DNA of 5,713 nucleotides from Nitrospiraceae bacterium (lineage in GTDB: Bacteria > Nitrospirota > Nitrospiria > Nitrospirales > Nitrospiraceae), in assembly GCA_005793285.1 (NCBI GenBank), contig SXPO01000156.1:1-5713 (forward strand), given 5' to 3'. The first letter of the stretch is position 1; each line of letters begins with the position of its first letter. The notes beneath the pieces are model-generated. The model was given only the letters and a program-made list of their open reading frames with translations. It did not search any database and was not told where the DNA came from. Below are positions 1-5,713 of this stretch, piece after piece. The position numbers were made by a program, and so were the translations under genes.

Positions 1-692
1 ATGGCCTCGACTGTGACCGCCTCTTCCGTCTCATGCCAGCAATCGTAATCCGTCGCCAGCGCCATCGTCGCATAGCAGAGCTCCGCTTCACGCGCCAGCT
101 TCGCCTCCGGCATATTGGTCATGCCGATGACATCCACGCCCCACTGCCGGTAGAGTTTCGACTCCCCTTTCGTTGAAAACTGCGGGCCCTCGATGCACAG
201 ATAGGCGCCGCCTCGATGGAGCGCCGCCCCCAGCCGTTGGCCGGACGAGGCGAGGGTTTCCACCAGGCCGGCGCAGACCGGTTCACCGAAAGCCACATGC
301 GCCACCATCCCGCCTTCGAAGAACGTGGAGGCGCGCCGCTTCGTCAGGTCGATGAACTGATCGGGACACACCACATCGCCCGGCTTGATCGACTCTTTCA
401 TGCTCCCCACTGCGCTCACGGAAATTACACGCGATACGCCCAACGACTTGAGCGCATAAATATTGGCGCGATAGTTGATCTCACTGGGATTCAGCCGGTG
501 GCCGCGCCCATGCCGTGAGAGGAACGCCACCCGCACACCTCCGAGCACGCCCACAAGAATGGCATCGGACGGAGACCCGAAGGGCGTGCGAACCAGAATT
601 TCTCGAACCGATTGAAGCCCTTCCATCTCATAGAGCCCGCTCCCCCCGATCACTCCGACTGCCGCCTGTCCGCGCATCTGCTTCCCCTTCAT
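1..692 (-). CDS. mtnP: S-methyl-5'-thioadenosine phosphorylase (MTAP), 3' end cut by window
   Basis: The product phosphorolyses 5'-methylthioadenosine to adenine and 5-methylthioribose-1-phosphate in the cytoplasm, the salvage step for the by-product of polyamine synthesis and other S-adenosylmethionine reactions. The visible 230 residues contain the phosphate-binding GGSGLY (16-21), SRHGRGH (59-65), SAVGS (93-97), [11 protein letters not shown] (110-120), EGPQFSTK (168-175), [15 protein letters not shown] (190-204) and TDYDCWH (214-220). From family knowledge, the two aspartates D215 and D217 correspond to the adenine-recognising pair of human MTAP, which points to 6-aminopurine rather than inosine or guanosine substrates. 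The family is about 270-300 residues, so only the C-terminal helix region lies outside the window. The chosen ATG (690-692) overlaps the miaA stop as ATGA; a second in-frame ATG at 675-677 (Met6) is also possible. I am confident of the family and fairly confident of MTAP over purine nucleoside phosphorylase. Confidence 0.95.
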   Translation of the reverse strand, partial: MKGKQMRGQAAVGVIGGSGLYEMEGLQSVREILVRTPFGSPSDAILVGVLGGVRVAFLSRHGRGHRLNPSEINYRANIYALKSLGVSRVISVSAVGSMKESIKPGDVVCPDQFIDLTKRRASTFFEGGMVAHVAFGEPVCAGLVETLASSGQRLGAALHRGGAYLCIEGPQFSTKGESKLYRQWGVDVIGMTNMPEAKLAREAELCYATMALATDYDCWHETEEAVTVEA

Positions 693-1714
693 CTCGATCC
701 CCCGCCTCCTACAGCTGTCGGCATCACGCCGGGATCCAATGTTCCAAGAAATTGCTCGATGAGCAAGACGATACTCCGAACGATAGGCTCAAGCGGCTCA
801 TCGCGTTCCACAGAAATCCAACGGACCCCAGGCTCCTTTCTGAACCAGGTCATCTGCCGCTTCGCAAATCGCCGGGTATCCCGTTTGAACAACCGGACCA
901 TCTCGGCATAATCGTATTCTCCCGACACCTGAGCCGCCACATGCCGATATCCCAATCCTGTCATCGCGCCGCCGTCCCGCCGGTACCCGCGATCAAGCAG
1001 CGCGCGAGTCTCTTCTACCATTCCATGAGCCAGCTGCCAATCGATTCGTTCTTCGATCCGCCGGTACACCTCTTCTTTCGACCGCTGCAACCCGATCAGA
1101 AGCGTGGAGAAGGGGGCCTCCTGAAATCCATGATCCCGTTGCACCGCCGATATCGGTTGTCCCGACAACCGATAGACTTCCAACGCTCGTATGACCTTGG
1201 CTTCATCGTTGGGATGCAGCCGTGCCGCCGTCGCAGGATCAACCAGGGCCAGCTCCGCATGGAGGCGGTCCCGCCCCTGTTCTTGGCTCATCCGCATCAA
1301 TTCTGCTCTCACCGTAGGGTCAGCTGGAGGAGCCGGACATAATCCCCGCACCAAGGTTCGAATATACAACCCTGTTCCTCCGACCACGAAGGGCAATCGG
1401 CTCTCCGCATACAATCGGTCGATTTCCGCAAGCGCCGCCCGCCGATACCATCCCGTGTTGAATATCTCATCCGGATCGGCCAAATCGATGAGCCGGTGCG
1501 GAATGCCTTGGCGCTCGTCTGCCGTAGGCTTGTCCGTTCCGATATCCATGCCGCGATACACTTGTCTGGAATCGGCCGTGAGCACCTCCGTGCCAAGGTG
1601 TTGCGCCACCTGCACGCCGAGACGGCTCTTGCCGACGGCAGTGGGACCGAGCAAGACGACAAGCGGACGGCGTTGGCGCACAGGGTCAGATAACTTTGGC
1701 ATATTTTGCTGCAA
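689..1714 (-). CDS. miaA: tRNA dimethylallyltransferase (tRNA A37 isopentenyltransferase)
   Basis: MiaA transfers the dimethylallyl group of DMAPP to N6 of adenosine 37, next to the anticodon of tRNAs reading codons that begin with U. The resulting i6A is usually thiomethylated afterwards by MiaB. The 341-residue reading shows the P-loop GPTAVGKS (23-30), [16 protein letters not shown] (48-63) with the presumed catalytic Asp48, PHRLID (72-77), VGGTGLY (111-117), the tRNA-binding insertion at about 130-175, LGYR (254-257) and [17 protein letters not shown] (277-293). The family is usually about 300-320 residues; the excess is a short N-terminal lead and a poorly conserved tail ending in a glycine run. 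The start is uncertain: TTG at 1712-1714 has GGAAG four bases upstream, whereas the in-frame ATG at 1700-1702 has no obvious ribosome-binding site. It lies 33 bases after mutL, as commonly seen for the mutL-miaA pair, and overlaps the MTAP gene by four bases, suggesting translational coupling. Confidence 0.97.
   Translation of the reverse strand: MQQNMPKLSDPVRQRRPLVVLLGPTAVGKSRLGVQVAQHLGTEVLTADSRQVYRGMDIGTDKPTADERQGIPHRLIDLADPDEIFNTGWYRRAALAEIDRLYAESRLPFVVGGTGLYIRTLVRGLCPAPPADPTVRAELMRMSQEQGRDRLHAELALVDPATAARLHPNDEAKVIRALEVYRLSGQPISAVQRDHGFQEAPFSTLLIGLQRSKEEVYRRIEERIDWQLAHGMVEETRALLDRGYRRDGGAMTGLGYRHVAAQVSGEYDYAEMVRLFKRDTRRFAKRQMTWFRKEPGVRWISVERDEPLEPIVRSIVLLIEQFLGTLDPGVMPTAVGGGGSR
705..709 (-). 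promoter_or_regulatory. Ribosome-binding site of mtnP inside the end of miaA
   Basis: GGAGG, followed by a G-rich run reaching position 699, lies within the last codons of miaA. Spacing to the ATG at 690-692 is 12 bases from GGAGG, or about five from the GGGGA at 698-702, so the exact pairing site is uncertain. With the ATGA overlap it suggests coupled translation of the two genes. Confidence 0.5.
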
Positions 1715-1747
1715 CGATCTTCCAGCGGTAACCGTGACCTTGCGCTT

Positions 1748-3568
1748 CTACCACCCGGCCCGCCCGAACATTTTCTCCAAGTCGTCCGTACCAAGCCGAA
1801 ACACTGTGCGCCGGCCATGGGGACAGGTCGTGATCTCTCCTTCTGTTCTCCAATCCTCAACCAGCGCCTTGATCTCCGGCAACTCCATCGGACGTCCAGC
1901 CCTGACAGCGCCATGACAGGCCAGCGAGGCCAGGACCGGACGGGCTTTTGTCTCCACGGTAGACGCATGGTTCCATTGGGCCAAATCATCGAGCACATCT
2001 TGTATAAACGCTTCCGGATCGAGCTTGCCCAGCCCCATCGGCACGGCTCGAATCAACACCGCCGACGTCCCGAACGGCTCAAGTCCCAACCCCAACTTCT
2101 CGAGCTCGCCATGATAGCGACGGAGTAACGCAGCATGGGGGGGAGACAACTCGATCGAGGCCGGGAGAAGCAGCGGCTGAGATTGAATGCCTCTGGCGGT
2201 CCAGGCGCGATACAGCTGTTCGAATAGGACCCGTTCATGAGCGGTATGTTGATCGATCACCGCCAAATCGCCTCCGACCTGAACGACCAGAAATGTCCGG
2301 TTGAGCTGTCCCAGCGCCACCACTTCTCCTGAGGGAACCTTGACATAGGGCTCCGCCGTCTCACTCACAAATGCGAGCTGGGCTCCTGGCCGGGAGGAAA
2401 CATCGATCAGCCGATCCGTGACGATGGACAACGGGGTCCCCTGAGCCCCTGCGGGAAACTCCTTCGCCTGCTCCTGGGACAGGCCGGAGACCGAAATCCA
2501 CGCGGACTTGTTCCCAGATGATTCGCGCGCCAACGAAGAGCCCGGCTCGATCGAGACTCCTTCCGCCGTTCCCATCGCCTGCCTGATCGCCCGCCGGACA
2601 AGCTGATGAATCATCTCGGCATCCGCAAACCTGACCTCTCGCTTGGTCGGATGGACGTTCACATCGACACGATCGGGGTCGACGTCGAGGAACAACACAA
2701 AAAGTGGATGGCGGCCTTTGGGAAGAAATGCTCCATACCCCTCTGCCACCGCATGCAAGACAGCGGCATTCCGCACAGGACGCCGGTTCAGAAATAGTTC
2801 CTGGGGCAGGCGTGACGCTCTCGCATGCAGCGGGTCGATCGTGTATCCGCTCAGTCGAACCGTCGGCAGAGCCGCGTGGACCGTGACACAATGGTCGAGA
2901 AACACACGCTGATACACCTGACTCACTCGATCTTTTTCCGACGACACCGCCGGGTAATTCACCATCTCCGTTCCATTATGCGTCAATCGAAAATGAACGG
3001 TTGGCCAGGCAAGCGCCGCCTGTTGCACAACGCGGCTGATATGGGAAAATTCTGTGGGAATCGACTTGAGAAACTTTTTGCGGGCCGGCTGATTATAAAA
3101 CAACTCCGTGACTTCGATGCTGGTCCCGGCTACCGGAGGGGCCGCAACGATCGTGCCGAGCTTCCCTCCTGTCACCCGAAACTCGATACCGGCTTCAACG
3201 GACCGTAGAGCTGTGGCGACACGCACATGGGACACAGAGGCGATGCTCGGCAGCGCTTCCCCTCGAAACCCCATCGTGCGGATGGACCAGAGATCCTGAT
3301 CCGACCGAAGTTTGCTCGTCGCGTGCCGTCCAAATGCGCGCGGCGCATCGATAGCGCTCATCCCTTCACCGTCGTCGGTGACACGGATCAGCGCCAGGCC
3401 TCCATCTTCGATCTCAACGGTGATCGAGCCGGCGGCGGCATCCACACTGTTGTCGACAAGTTCCTTGACCACCGCAGCGGGGCGCTCAACGACCTCGCCG
3501 GCGGCGATGCGGCTGACCACCTCCTCCGGCAACACATGAATCTTCCCGGTGCCGCCGGTCGTCAGCAC
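1748..3568 (-). CDS. mutL: DNA mismatch repair protein MutL (endonuclease type)
   Basis: MutL couples mismatch recognition by MutS to strand removal. From the GTG start, the 606 residues contain the GHKL ATPase motifs ELVDNSVDA (36-44, with the expected catalytic Glu36 and Mg-binding Asn40), DDGEGM (65-70), RHATSK (81-86) and GFRGEAL (100-106), then GTSIEVTELFYNQPARKKF (148-166) and the NTD signature DVNVHPTKREVRF (302-314). A low-conservation linker follows at about 331-408. The C-terminal dimerisation domain carries DQHTAHERVLFE (439-450), a clamp-binding-like QPLLLP (464-469), ACHGAV (550-555), CPHGR (582-586) and FGR (601-603). This full set marks MutL proteins with nicking activity, as in organisms without MutH. 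The odd point is Thr in place of the usual Ala in DQHA. I chose GTG at 3566-3568 because GAGGAG precedes it by nine bases; the longer reading from TTG at 3604 has no ribosome-binding site and would start just beside a hairpin. Confidence 0.97.
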   Translation of the reverse strand: MLTTGGTGKIHVLPEEVVSRIAAGEVVERPAAVVKELVDNSVDAAAGSITVEIEDGGLALIRVTDDGEGMSAIDAPRAFGRHATSKLRSDQDLWSIRTMGFRGEALPSIASVSHVRVATALRSVEAGIEFRVTGGKLGTIVAAPPVAGTSIEVTELFYNQPARKKFLKSIPTEFSHISRVVQQAALAWPTVHFRLTHNGTEMVNYPAVSSEKDRVSQVYQRVFLDHCVTVHAALPTVRLSGYTIDPLHARASRLPQELFLNRRPVRNAAVLHAVAEGYGAFLPKGRHPLFVLFLDVDPDRVDVNVHPTKREVRFADAEMIHQLVRRAIRQAMGTAEGVSIEPGSSLARESSGNKSAWISVSGLSQEQAKEFPAGAQGTPLSIVTDRLIDVSSRPGAQLAFVSETAEPYVKVPSGEVVALGQLNRTFLVVQVGGDLAVIDQHTAHERVLFEQLYRAWTARGIQSQPLLLPASIELSPPHAALLRRYHGELEKLGLGLEPFGTSAVLIRAVPMGLGKLDPEAFIQDVLDDLAQWNHASTVETKARPVLASLACHGAVRAGRPMELPEIKALVEDWRTEGEITTCPHGRRTVFRLGTDDLEKMFGRAGW

Positions 3569-3577
3569 GGTATACGG

Positions 3578-3583
3578 CTCCTC
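3578..3583 (-). promoter_or_regulatory. Ribosome-binding site deciding the mutL GTG start
   Basis: GAGGAG on the minus strand, nine bases before the GTG at 3566-3568. The resulting N-terminus places the conserved KIHVLPEEVVSRIAAGEVVERPA block at residue 9, close to the start as in other MutL proteins. Confidence 0.7.
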
Positions 3584-3610
3584 ACGCACGGTGACAGGGA
3601 ACAAGGGCGG

Positions 3611-3627
3611 GACGGCACGATGCCGTC
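3611..3627 (-). promoter_or_regulatory. Hairpin in the cpoB-mutL spacer
   Basis: Perfect inverted repeat GACGGCA-(3 nt)-TGCCGTC. In the minus-strand transcript it lies four bases after the cpoB stop codon and about 28 bases before the mutL ribosome-binding site. The absence of a following U-tract argues against termination. It could protect the upstream message from 3' decay or serve as a processing site; the role is inferred, the repeat is directly visible. Confidence 0.45.
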
Positions 3628-3631
3628 ACGA

Positions 3632-4387
3632 TCATCTGATTTCTGCCAGCTTATTCTTAGCCAGTTTTGATTCGTCGGATGCGGGAAATTCTTCGAGCAC
3701 ACGTTTCAGACTCTTCCTTGATTTGACCAGATCGCCGGTTTCCGCTGTCGCCAAGCCAAGCTTATACAATGACGCAGGAACTTTTTCATTGCCGGGATAT
3801 TCCCCGACCAAAAATTCGAACGTTTGAATGGCACGCCCATAGTCCTTCAAGTTGTAATAGGACTCACCAAGCCAGTACTGCGCATTGGGAGTCAGCGACG
3901 TGCCTGAAAAGTCTTTGACGAAGCGCTGAAAACCAGCCACCGCGAGTTCATACTTGCCGTTGAGATAATCGTTATAGGCCAAATTGAAGGCGGACGTGGG
4001 CGTGATTCCCGGCGCCGTCGCTAGGGCGGTTCCCGGTTCCGCCGATTGAGCCGGCTTCGCCGGCTTAGGGACACGCGGCTCGAAAAATGCGGGATCGCTC
4101 TTCGCAACCGGCTGCCCCGCCGTCTCTTCGAGCTTCGCCAACCGCGTCTCGATTTTTTGGAGGCGTGCGACGGCCTCATCAATGCGCTGCCGTCCTGGAT
4201 CTGCGTCTTTGACCCGCTCCACCGACTCCAATCGTCGCAGCACCGCATCCACCCGCTGATGGCCCTGCTCCTGCGAGCGGGAGATCGTGGAAAGCTGGTC
4301 TCGCACCTCAAGAAAATCGGCGTGCTTGGCACAACCGGTCAACAACACCATCGGAACGAGCACCCAGAATGCGATCACGACCGGCAT
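3632..4387 (-). CDS. cpoB: YbgF/CpoB-type Tol-Pal-associated periplasmic lipoprotein
   Basis: From the chosen start the protein has 251 residues. It begins with a hydrophobic signal segment (2-17) and the lipobox LTGC (16-19), so lipidation at Cys19 is predicted; Ala at the +2 position favours outer-membrane sorting by the rule known from E. coli. A charged, heptad-like coiled coil spans about 23-95, a Pro/Ala-rich linker about 96-130, and three TPR-like repeats about 133-163, 169-199 and 207-237, including NAQYWLGESYYNLKDYGRAI. This is the YbgF/CpoB architecture; in E. coli that protein binds TolA and coordinates PBP1B activity with outer-membrane constriction. E. coli CpoB is a soluble periplasmic protein, so the lipid anchor is a difference. 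An ATG lies five codons upstream (4400-4402), but GGAGG at 4396-4400 overlaps it and sits eight bases before the chosen ATG (4385-4387). The gene starts 20 bases after the larger paralogue. The family is clear; interaction with Tol proteins is inferred. Confidence 0.88.
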   Translation of the reverse strand: MPVVIAFWVLVPMVLLTGCAKHADFLEVRDQLSTISRSQEQGHQRVDAVLRRLESVERVKDADPGRQRIDEAVARLQKIETRLAKLEETAGQPVAKSDPAFFEPRVPKPAKPAQSAEPGTALATAPGITPTSAFNLAYNDYLNGKYELAVAGFQRFVKDFSGTSLTPNAQYWLGESYYNLKDYGRAIQTFEFLVGEYPGNEKVPASLYKLGLATAETGDLVKSRKSLKRVLEEFPASDESKLAKNKLAEIR

Positions 4388-4395
4388 ACGACGAT

Positions 4396-4400
4396 CCTCC
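4396..4400 (-). promoter_or_regulatory. Ribosome-binding site deciding the cpoB start
   Basis: GGAGG on the minus strand, eight bases before the ATG at 4385-4387. It overlaps the G of the upstream in-frame ATG at 4400-4402, so that earlier codon is unlikely to be the start. The later start also gives a more typical lipoprotein signal without the charged MEDRR lead. Confidence 0.7.
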
Positions 4401-4407
4401 ATACGGC

Positions 4408-5703
4408 TTACCGAACGTCTTTGAGCTGCGTCAGCCTATCCGACGCCTTTCCCGCCTCGGGACTCTTCGGATACAAGGTCACGACCTGCTTGAATGCCGA
4501 GGAGGCCCGCTTCATATCCTTCAGAGCCAGGTACGCGTAGCCTTTCTTCAGAATCGCGGACGGCACCTTCTCGCTGCGGGGATAATCGAGTTCCACCCGA
4601 TCGTAGGCATCAATGGCCTTCCCAAAATCTTTTTTGCCATAATACGATTCACCCTGCCAATACCGGGCATTCGGCGCCAAATCGGAGTTGGGATATTCCG
4701 AGAGGAACGCGGCGAATCCACGCCGGGCACCGTCCAAATCTCCATCTCGAAACAACGCCAAGACCTGCTCATACCGCGCTCGATCCGCAGCTTCCTCCTG
4801 ACCCTGGGCGGGTGCGGCTGCCGATGACTCTTGCGGCGCAGCGATTGTGACTGAGGAGAGCGCCGCAGCGGCTCTTGAGAGATGCTCCGCCGGCTCCACG
4901 CCGGCGTCGGGCTCGACGGCGGATCGTTGCGCCGGTTTCGTTGCCTGTGGACGAACGCCCGGTTTTTGGTTGGCGCGCCCGGACGACTTTGTCAGAGACT
5001 CGATCTGGTGATCTTGATCATCAAGCCGCGCGGTGACCTTGTGCCCGACAGATTCGAGCGTTTTGGCCACGGACGCAATACTCTTGTTGACCTCGGCCGC
5101 ATGCGCGGACAGGGTGCGCTCCCCATGGCCCACACGATCGTCGAGGCCGGTGAGCGCGTCGCGGAATCCTGTCAGGGCCTGATTGAACTGCACGAATTTC
5201 TGTGAGATCTGATCGAGCCGCTGCTGATTGTTGGTTAATTCCTTTTGCTGTTCCTCCAGCCTGGCATCCACACGCTTCGCCAATGTGTCGTTCATACGTT
5301 GTACGACATCAGCAATATCTTTCTTCAGGCCTCCCATGGCCTGTTCCATGGCCCGGGACAACTCATCAAGTTTGGCCGCCATCTTCGCAGCCAATTGTTC
5401 GAGTTTCTTCGTTTGCTGTTCCGATTGCGCCAACCGGTGCTTGAGATCCTCTTGTTTTGCCTGGAGATCCTGCGTCAGATACAACGCCTTCTCCAATTCA
5501 CCCCGCAACTGCGGCAAGTCCTGATCACGCAGAGTGGAAATCTCCTGGCTCTGCCTGGCTCTGGTCTGCAAAAGCTGGTCATCCTGCTGCTGAATGCGCT
5601 GCTGCAGAACCTTCTCGGTTTGTTTCAGATCGGACTGGTGCGCGACACAACCGCAGAGAAAAGCGAACAGGGCCACGACGACCACGGCCTCAGTATGTTT
5701 CAT
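4408..5703 (-). CDS. Long coiled-coil lipoprotein with YbgF-like TPR domain
   Basis: The 431-residue reading begins with a signal segment (about 6-16) and a lipobox LCGC (16-19), predicting a lipid-anchored Cys19 with Val at +2. Residues about 24-238 are almost continuously helical and rich in Gln, Lys, Glu, Asp and Leu, consistent with a coiled coil far longer than in the next gene. A low-complexity Ala/Pro/Ser/Gln linker covers about 239-305. The C-terminal 306-428 holds three TPR-like repeats with NARYWQGESYYGKKDFGKAI, alignable without gaps over most of its length to the TPR domain of the neighbouring CpoB-like protein, so the two are paralogues. The likely role is a periplasmic scaffold working with Tol-Pal or peptidoglycan synthesis; this is inferred from domain and neighbour only. 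The ATG at 5701-5703 lies near the window end; the ten bases before it show no ribosome-binding site and the frame stays open, so a start further upstream cannot be excluded. Confidence 0.82.
   Translation of the reverse strand: MKHTEAVVVVALFAFLCGCVAHQSDLKQTEKVLQQRIQQQDDQLLQTRARQSQEISTLRDQDLPQLRGELEKALYLTQDLQAKQEDLKHRLAQSEQQTKKLEQLAAKMAAKLDELSRAMEQAMGGLKKDIADVVQRMNDTLAKRVDARLEEQQKELTNNQQRLDQISQKFVQFNQALTGFRDALTGLDDRVGHGERTLSAHAAEVNKSIASVAKTLESVGHKVTARLDDQDHQIESLTKSSGRANQKPGVRPQATKPAQRSAVEPDAGVEPAEHLSRAAAALSSVTIAAPQESSAAAPAQGQEEAADRARYEQVLALFRDGDLDGARRGFAAFLSEYPNSDLAPNARYWQGESYYGKKDFGKAIDAYDRVELDYPRSEKVPSAILKKGYAYLALKDMKRASSAFKQVVTLYPKSPEAGKASDRLTQLKDVR
5544..5563. repeat. Perfect 10-bp tandem duplication (two copies)
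   Basis: CCTGGCTCTG occurs twice head to tail, inside the coiled-coil region of the 431-residue lipoprotein gene at roughly residues 47-54. Ten bases is not a multiple of three, so gain or loss of a copy would shift the frame. Two copies are few and may be chance in a Gln/Arg/Ser-rich coding stretch. Confidence 0.5.
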
Positions 5704-5713
5704 GCGCCGGGGA

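Larger units (their letters stand above)
3569..3631 (-). other. 63-base spacer between cpoB and mutL
   Basis: This is the largest gap in the gene block, measured from the cpoB TGA to the preferred mutL GTG. It holds a perfect 7-bp inverted repeat and the mutL ribosome-binding site. There is no run of T after the hairpin on the transcribed strand, so it does not look like a rho-independent terminator, and I see no convincing -35/-10 pair. Confidence 0.6.

Noticed and set aside
515..1342. 275-codon plus-strand open frame opposite miaA and the start of mtnP
   Set aside because: It is antisense to two clearly conserved proteins, its translation is Arg/Pro/Ser/His-rich without any recognisable domain, and long antisense open frames are expected in GC-rich genes.
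1191..1916. 241-codon plus-strand open frame opposite miaA and the end of mutL
   Set aside because: Shadow of miaA and mutL codons; no ribosome-binding site or domain seen, and both sense products have full family motifs.
1309..1998. 229-codon minus-strand open frame in another frame across the mutL-miaA junction
   Set aside because: Same-strand out-of-frame reading of mutL 3' and miaA 5' ends; it lacks motifs, whereas the mutL and miaA frames are complete.
2361..2891. 176-codon minus-strand open frame within mutL
   Set aside because: Out-of-frame reading inside the conserved mutL ATPase and linker region; Cys/Arg/Ser-rich with no domain.
3569..3604. N-terminal extension of MutL from the TTG at 3602-3604
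   Set aside because: There is no ribosome-binding site before the TTG, while the GTG at 3566-3568 has GAGGAG at good spacing and gives a usual-length MutL N-terminus.
3611..3627. Rho-independent terminator between cpoB and mutL
   Set aside because: The stem is only 7 bp and is followed by CCGCCCTTG on the transcript rather than a U-run.
1..5713. Mobile element, CRISPR array, tRNA/rRNA or toxin-antitoxin content
   Set aside because: Housekeeping-type genes fill the window with very short gaps; I saw no spaced repeats, terminal inverted repeats, transposase motifs or tRNA-like sequence.

Overview
The window lies inside one tightly packed gene block read entirely on the minus strand. It comes from a GC-rich diderm (Gram-negative-type) bacterium. 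The evidence for a diderm is two consecutive lipoproteins of the YbgF/CpoB (Tol-Pal-associated) type. The GC-rich codon use, the MutL with an endonuclease-type C-terminus and this gene mix would fit a Nitrospira-like or deltaproteobacterial lineage, but that placement is a guess from memory, not something the sequence proves.

In transcription order (high to low coordinates) the layout is: (1) 4408-5703, a 431-residue lipoprotein with a very long coiled coil and a C-terminal TPR domain like that of YbgF; (2) 3632-4387, a shorter, classical YbgF/CpoB lipoprotein; (3) 1748-3568, MutL, with its ATPase, clamp-binding and nicking-endonuclease motifs; (4) 689-1714, MiaA, the tRNA A37 dimethylallyltransferase; (5) 1-692, the N-terminal 230 residues of S-methyl-5'-thioadenosine phosphorylase (MTAP), cut by the window edge. 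Gaps are 20, 63 and 33 bases, followed by a 4-base ATGA overlap between miaA and the MTAP gene. No stretch over 300 bases lacks a gene. I see no internal rho-independent terminator and no convincing internal promoter, so a single transcript is likely.

The genes fall into three jobs: envelope constriction and outer-membrane maintenance (the two YbgF-like proteins), mismatch repair (MutL), and tRNA modification plus nucleoside salvage (MiaA, MTAP). Co-transcription is supported by spacing. A functional link is clearest, though still speculative, for the last pair. Nothing here looks like a mobile element, a defence system or a new multi-gene system. The points most worth following are the tandem YbgF-like paralogues with very different coiled-coil lengths, a hairpin between cpoB and mutL, the variant MutL metal-site motif, and several start codons that a simple longest-ORF call would misplace.
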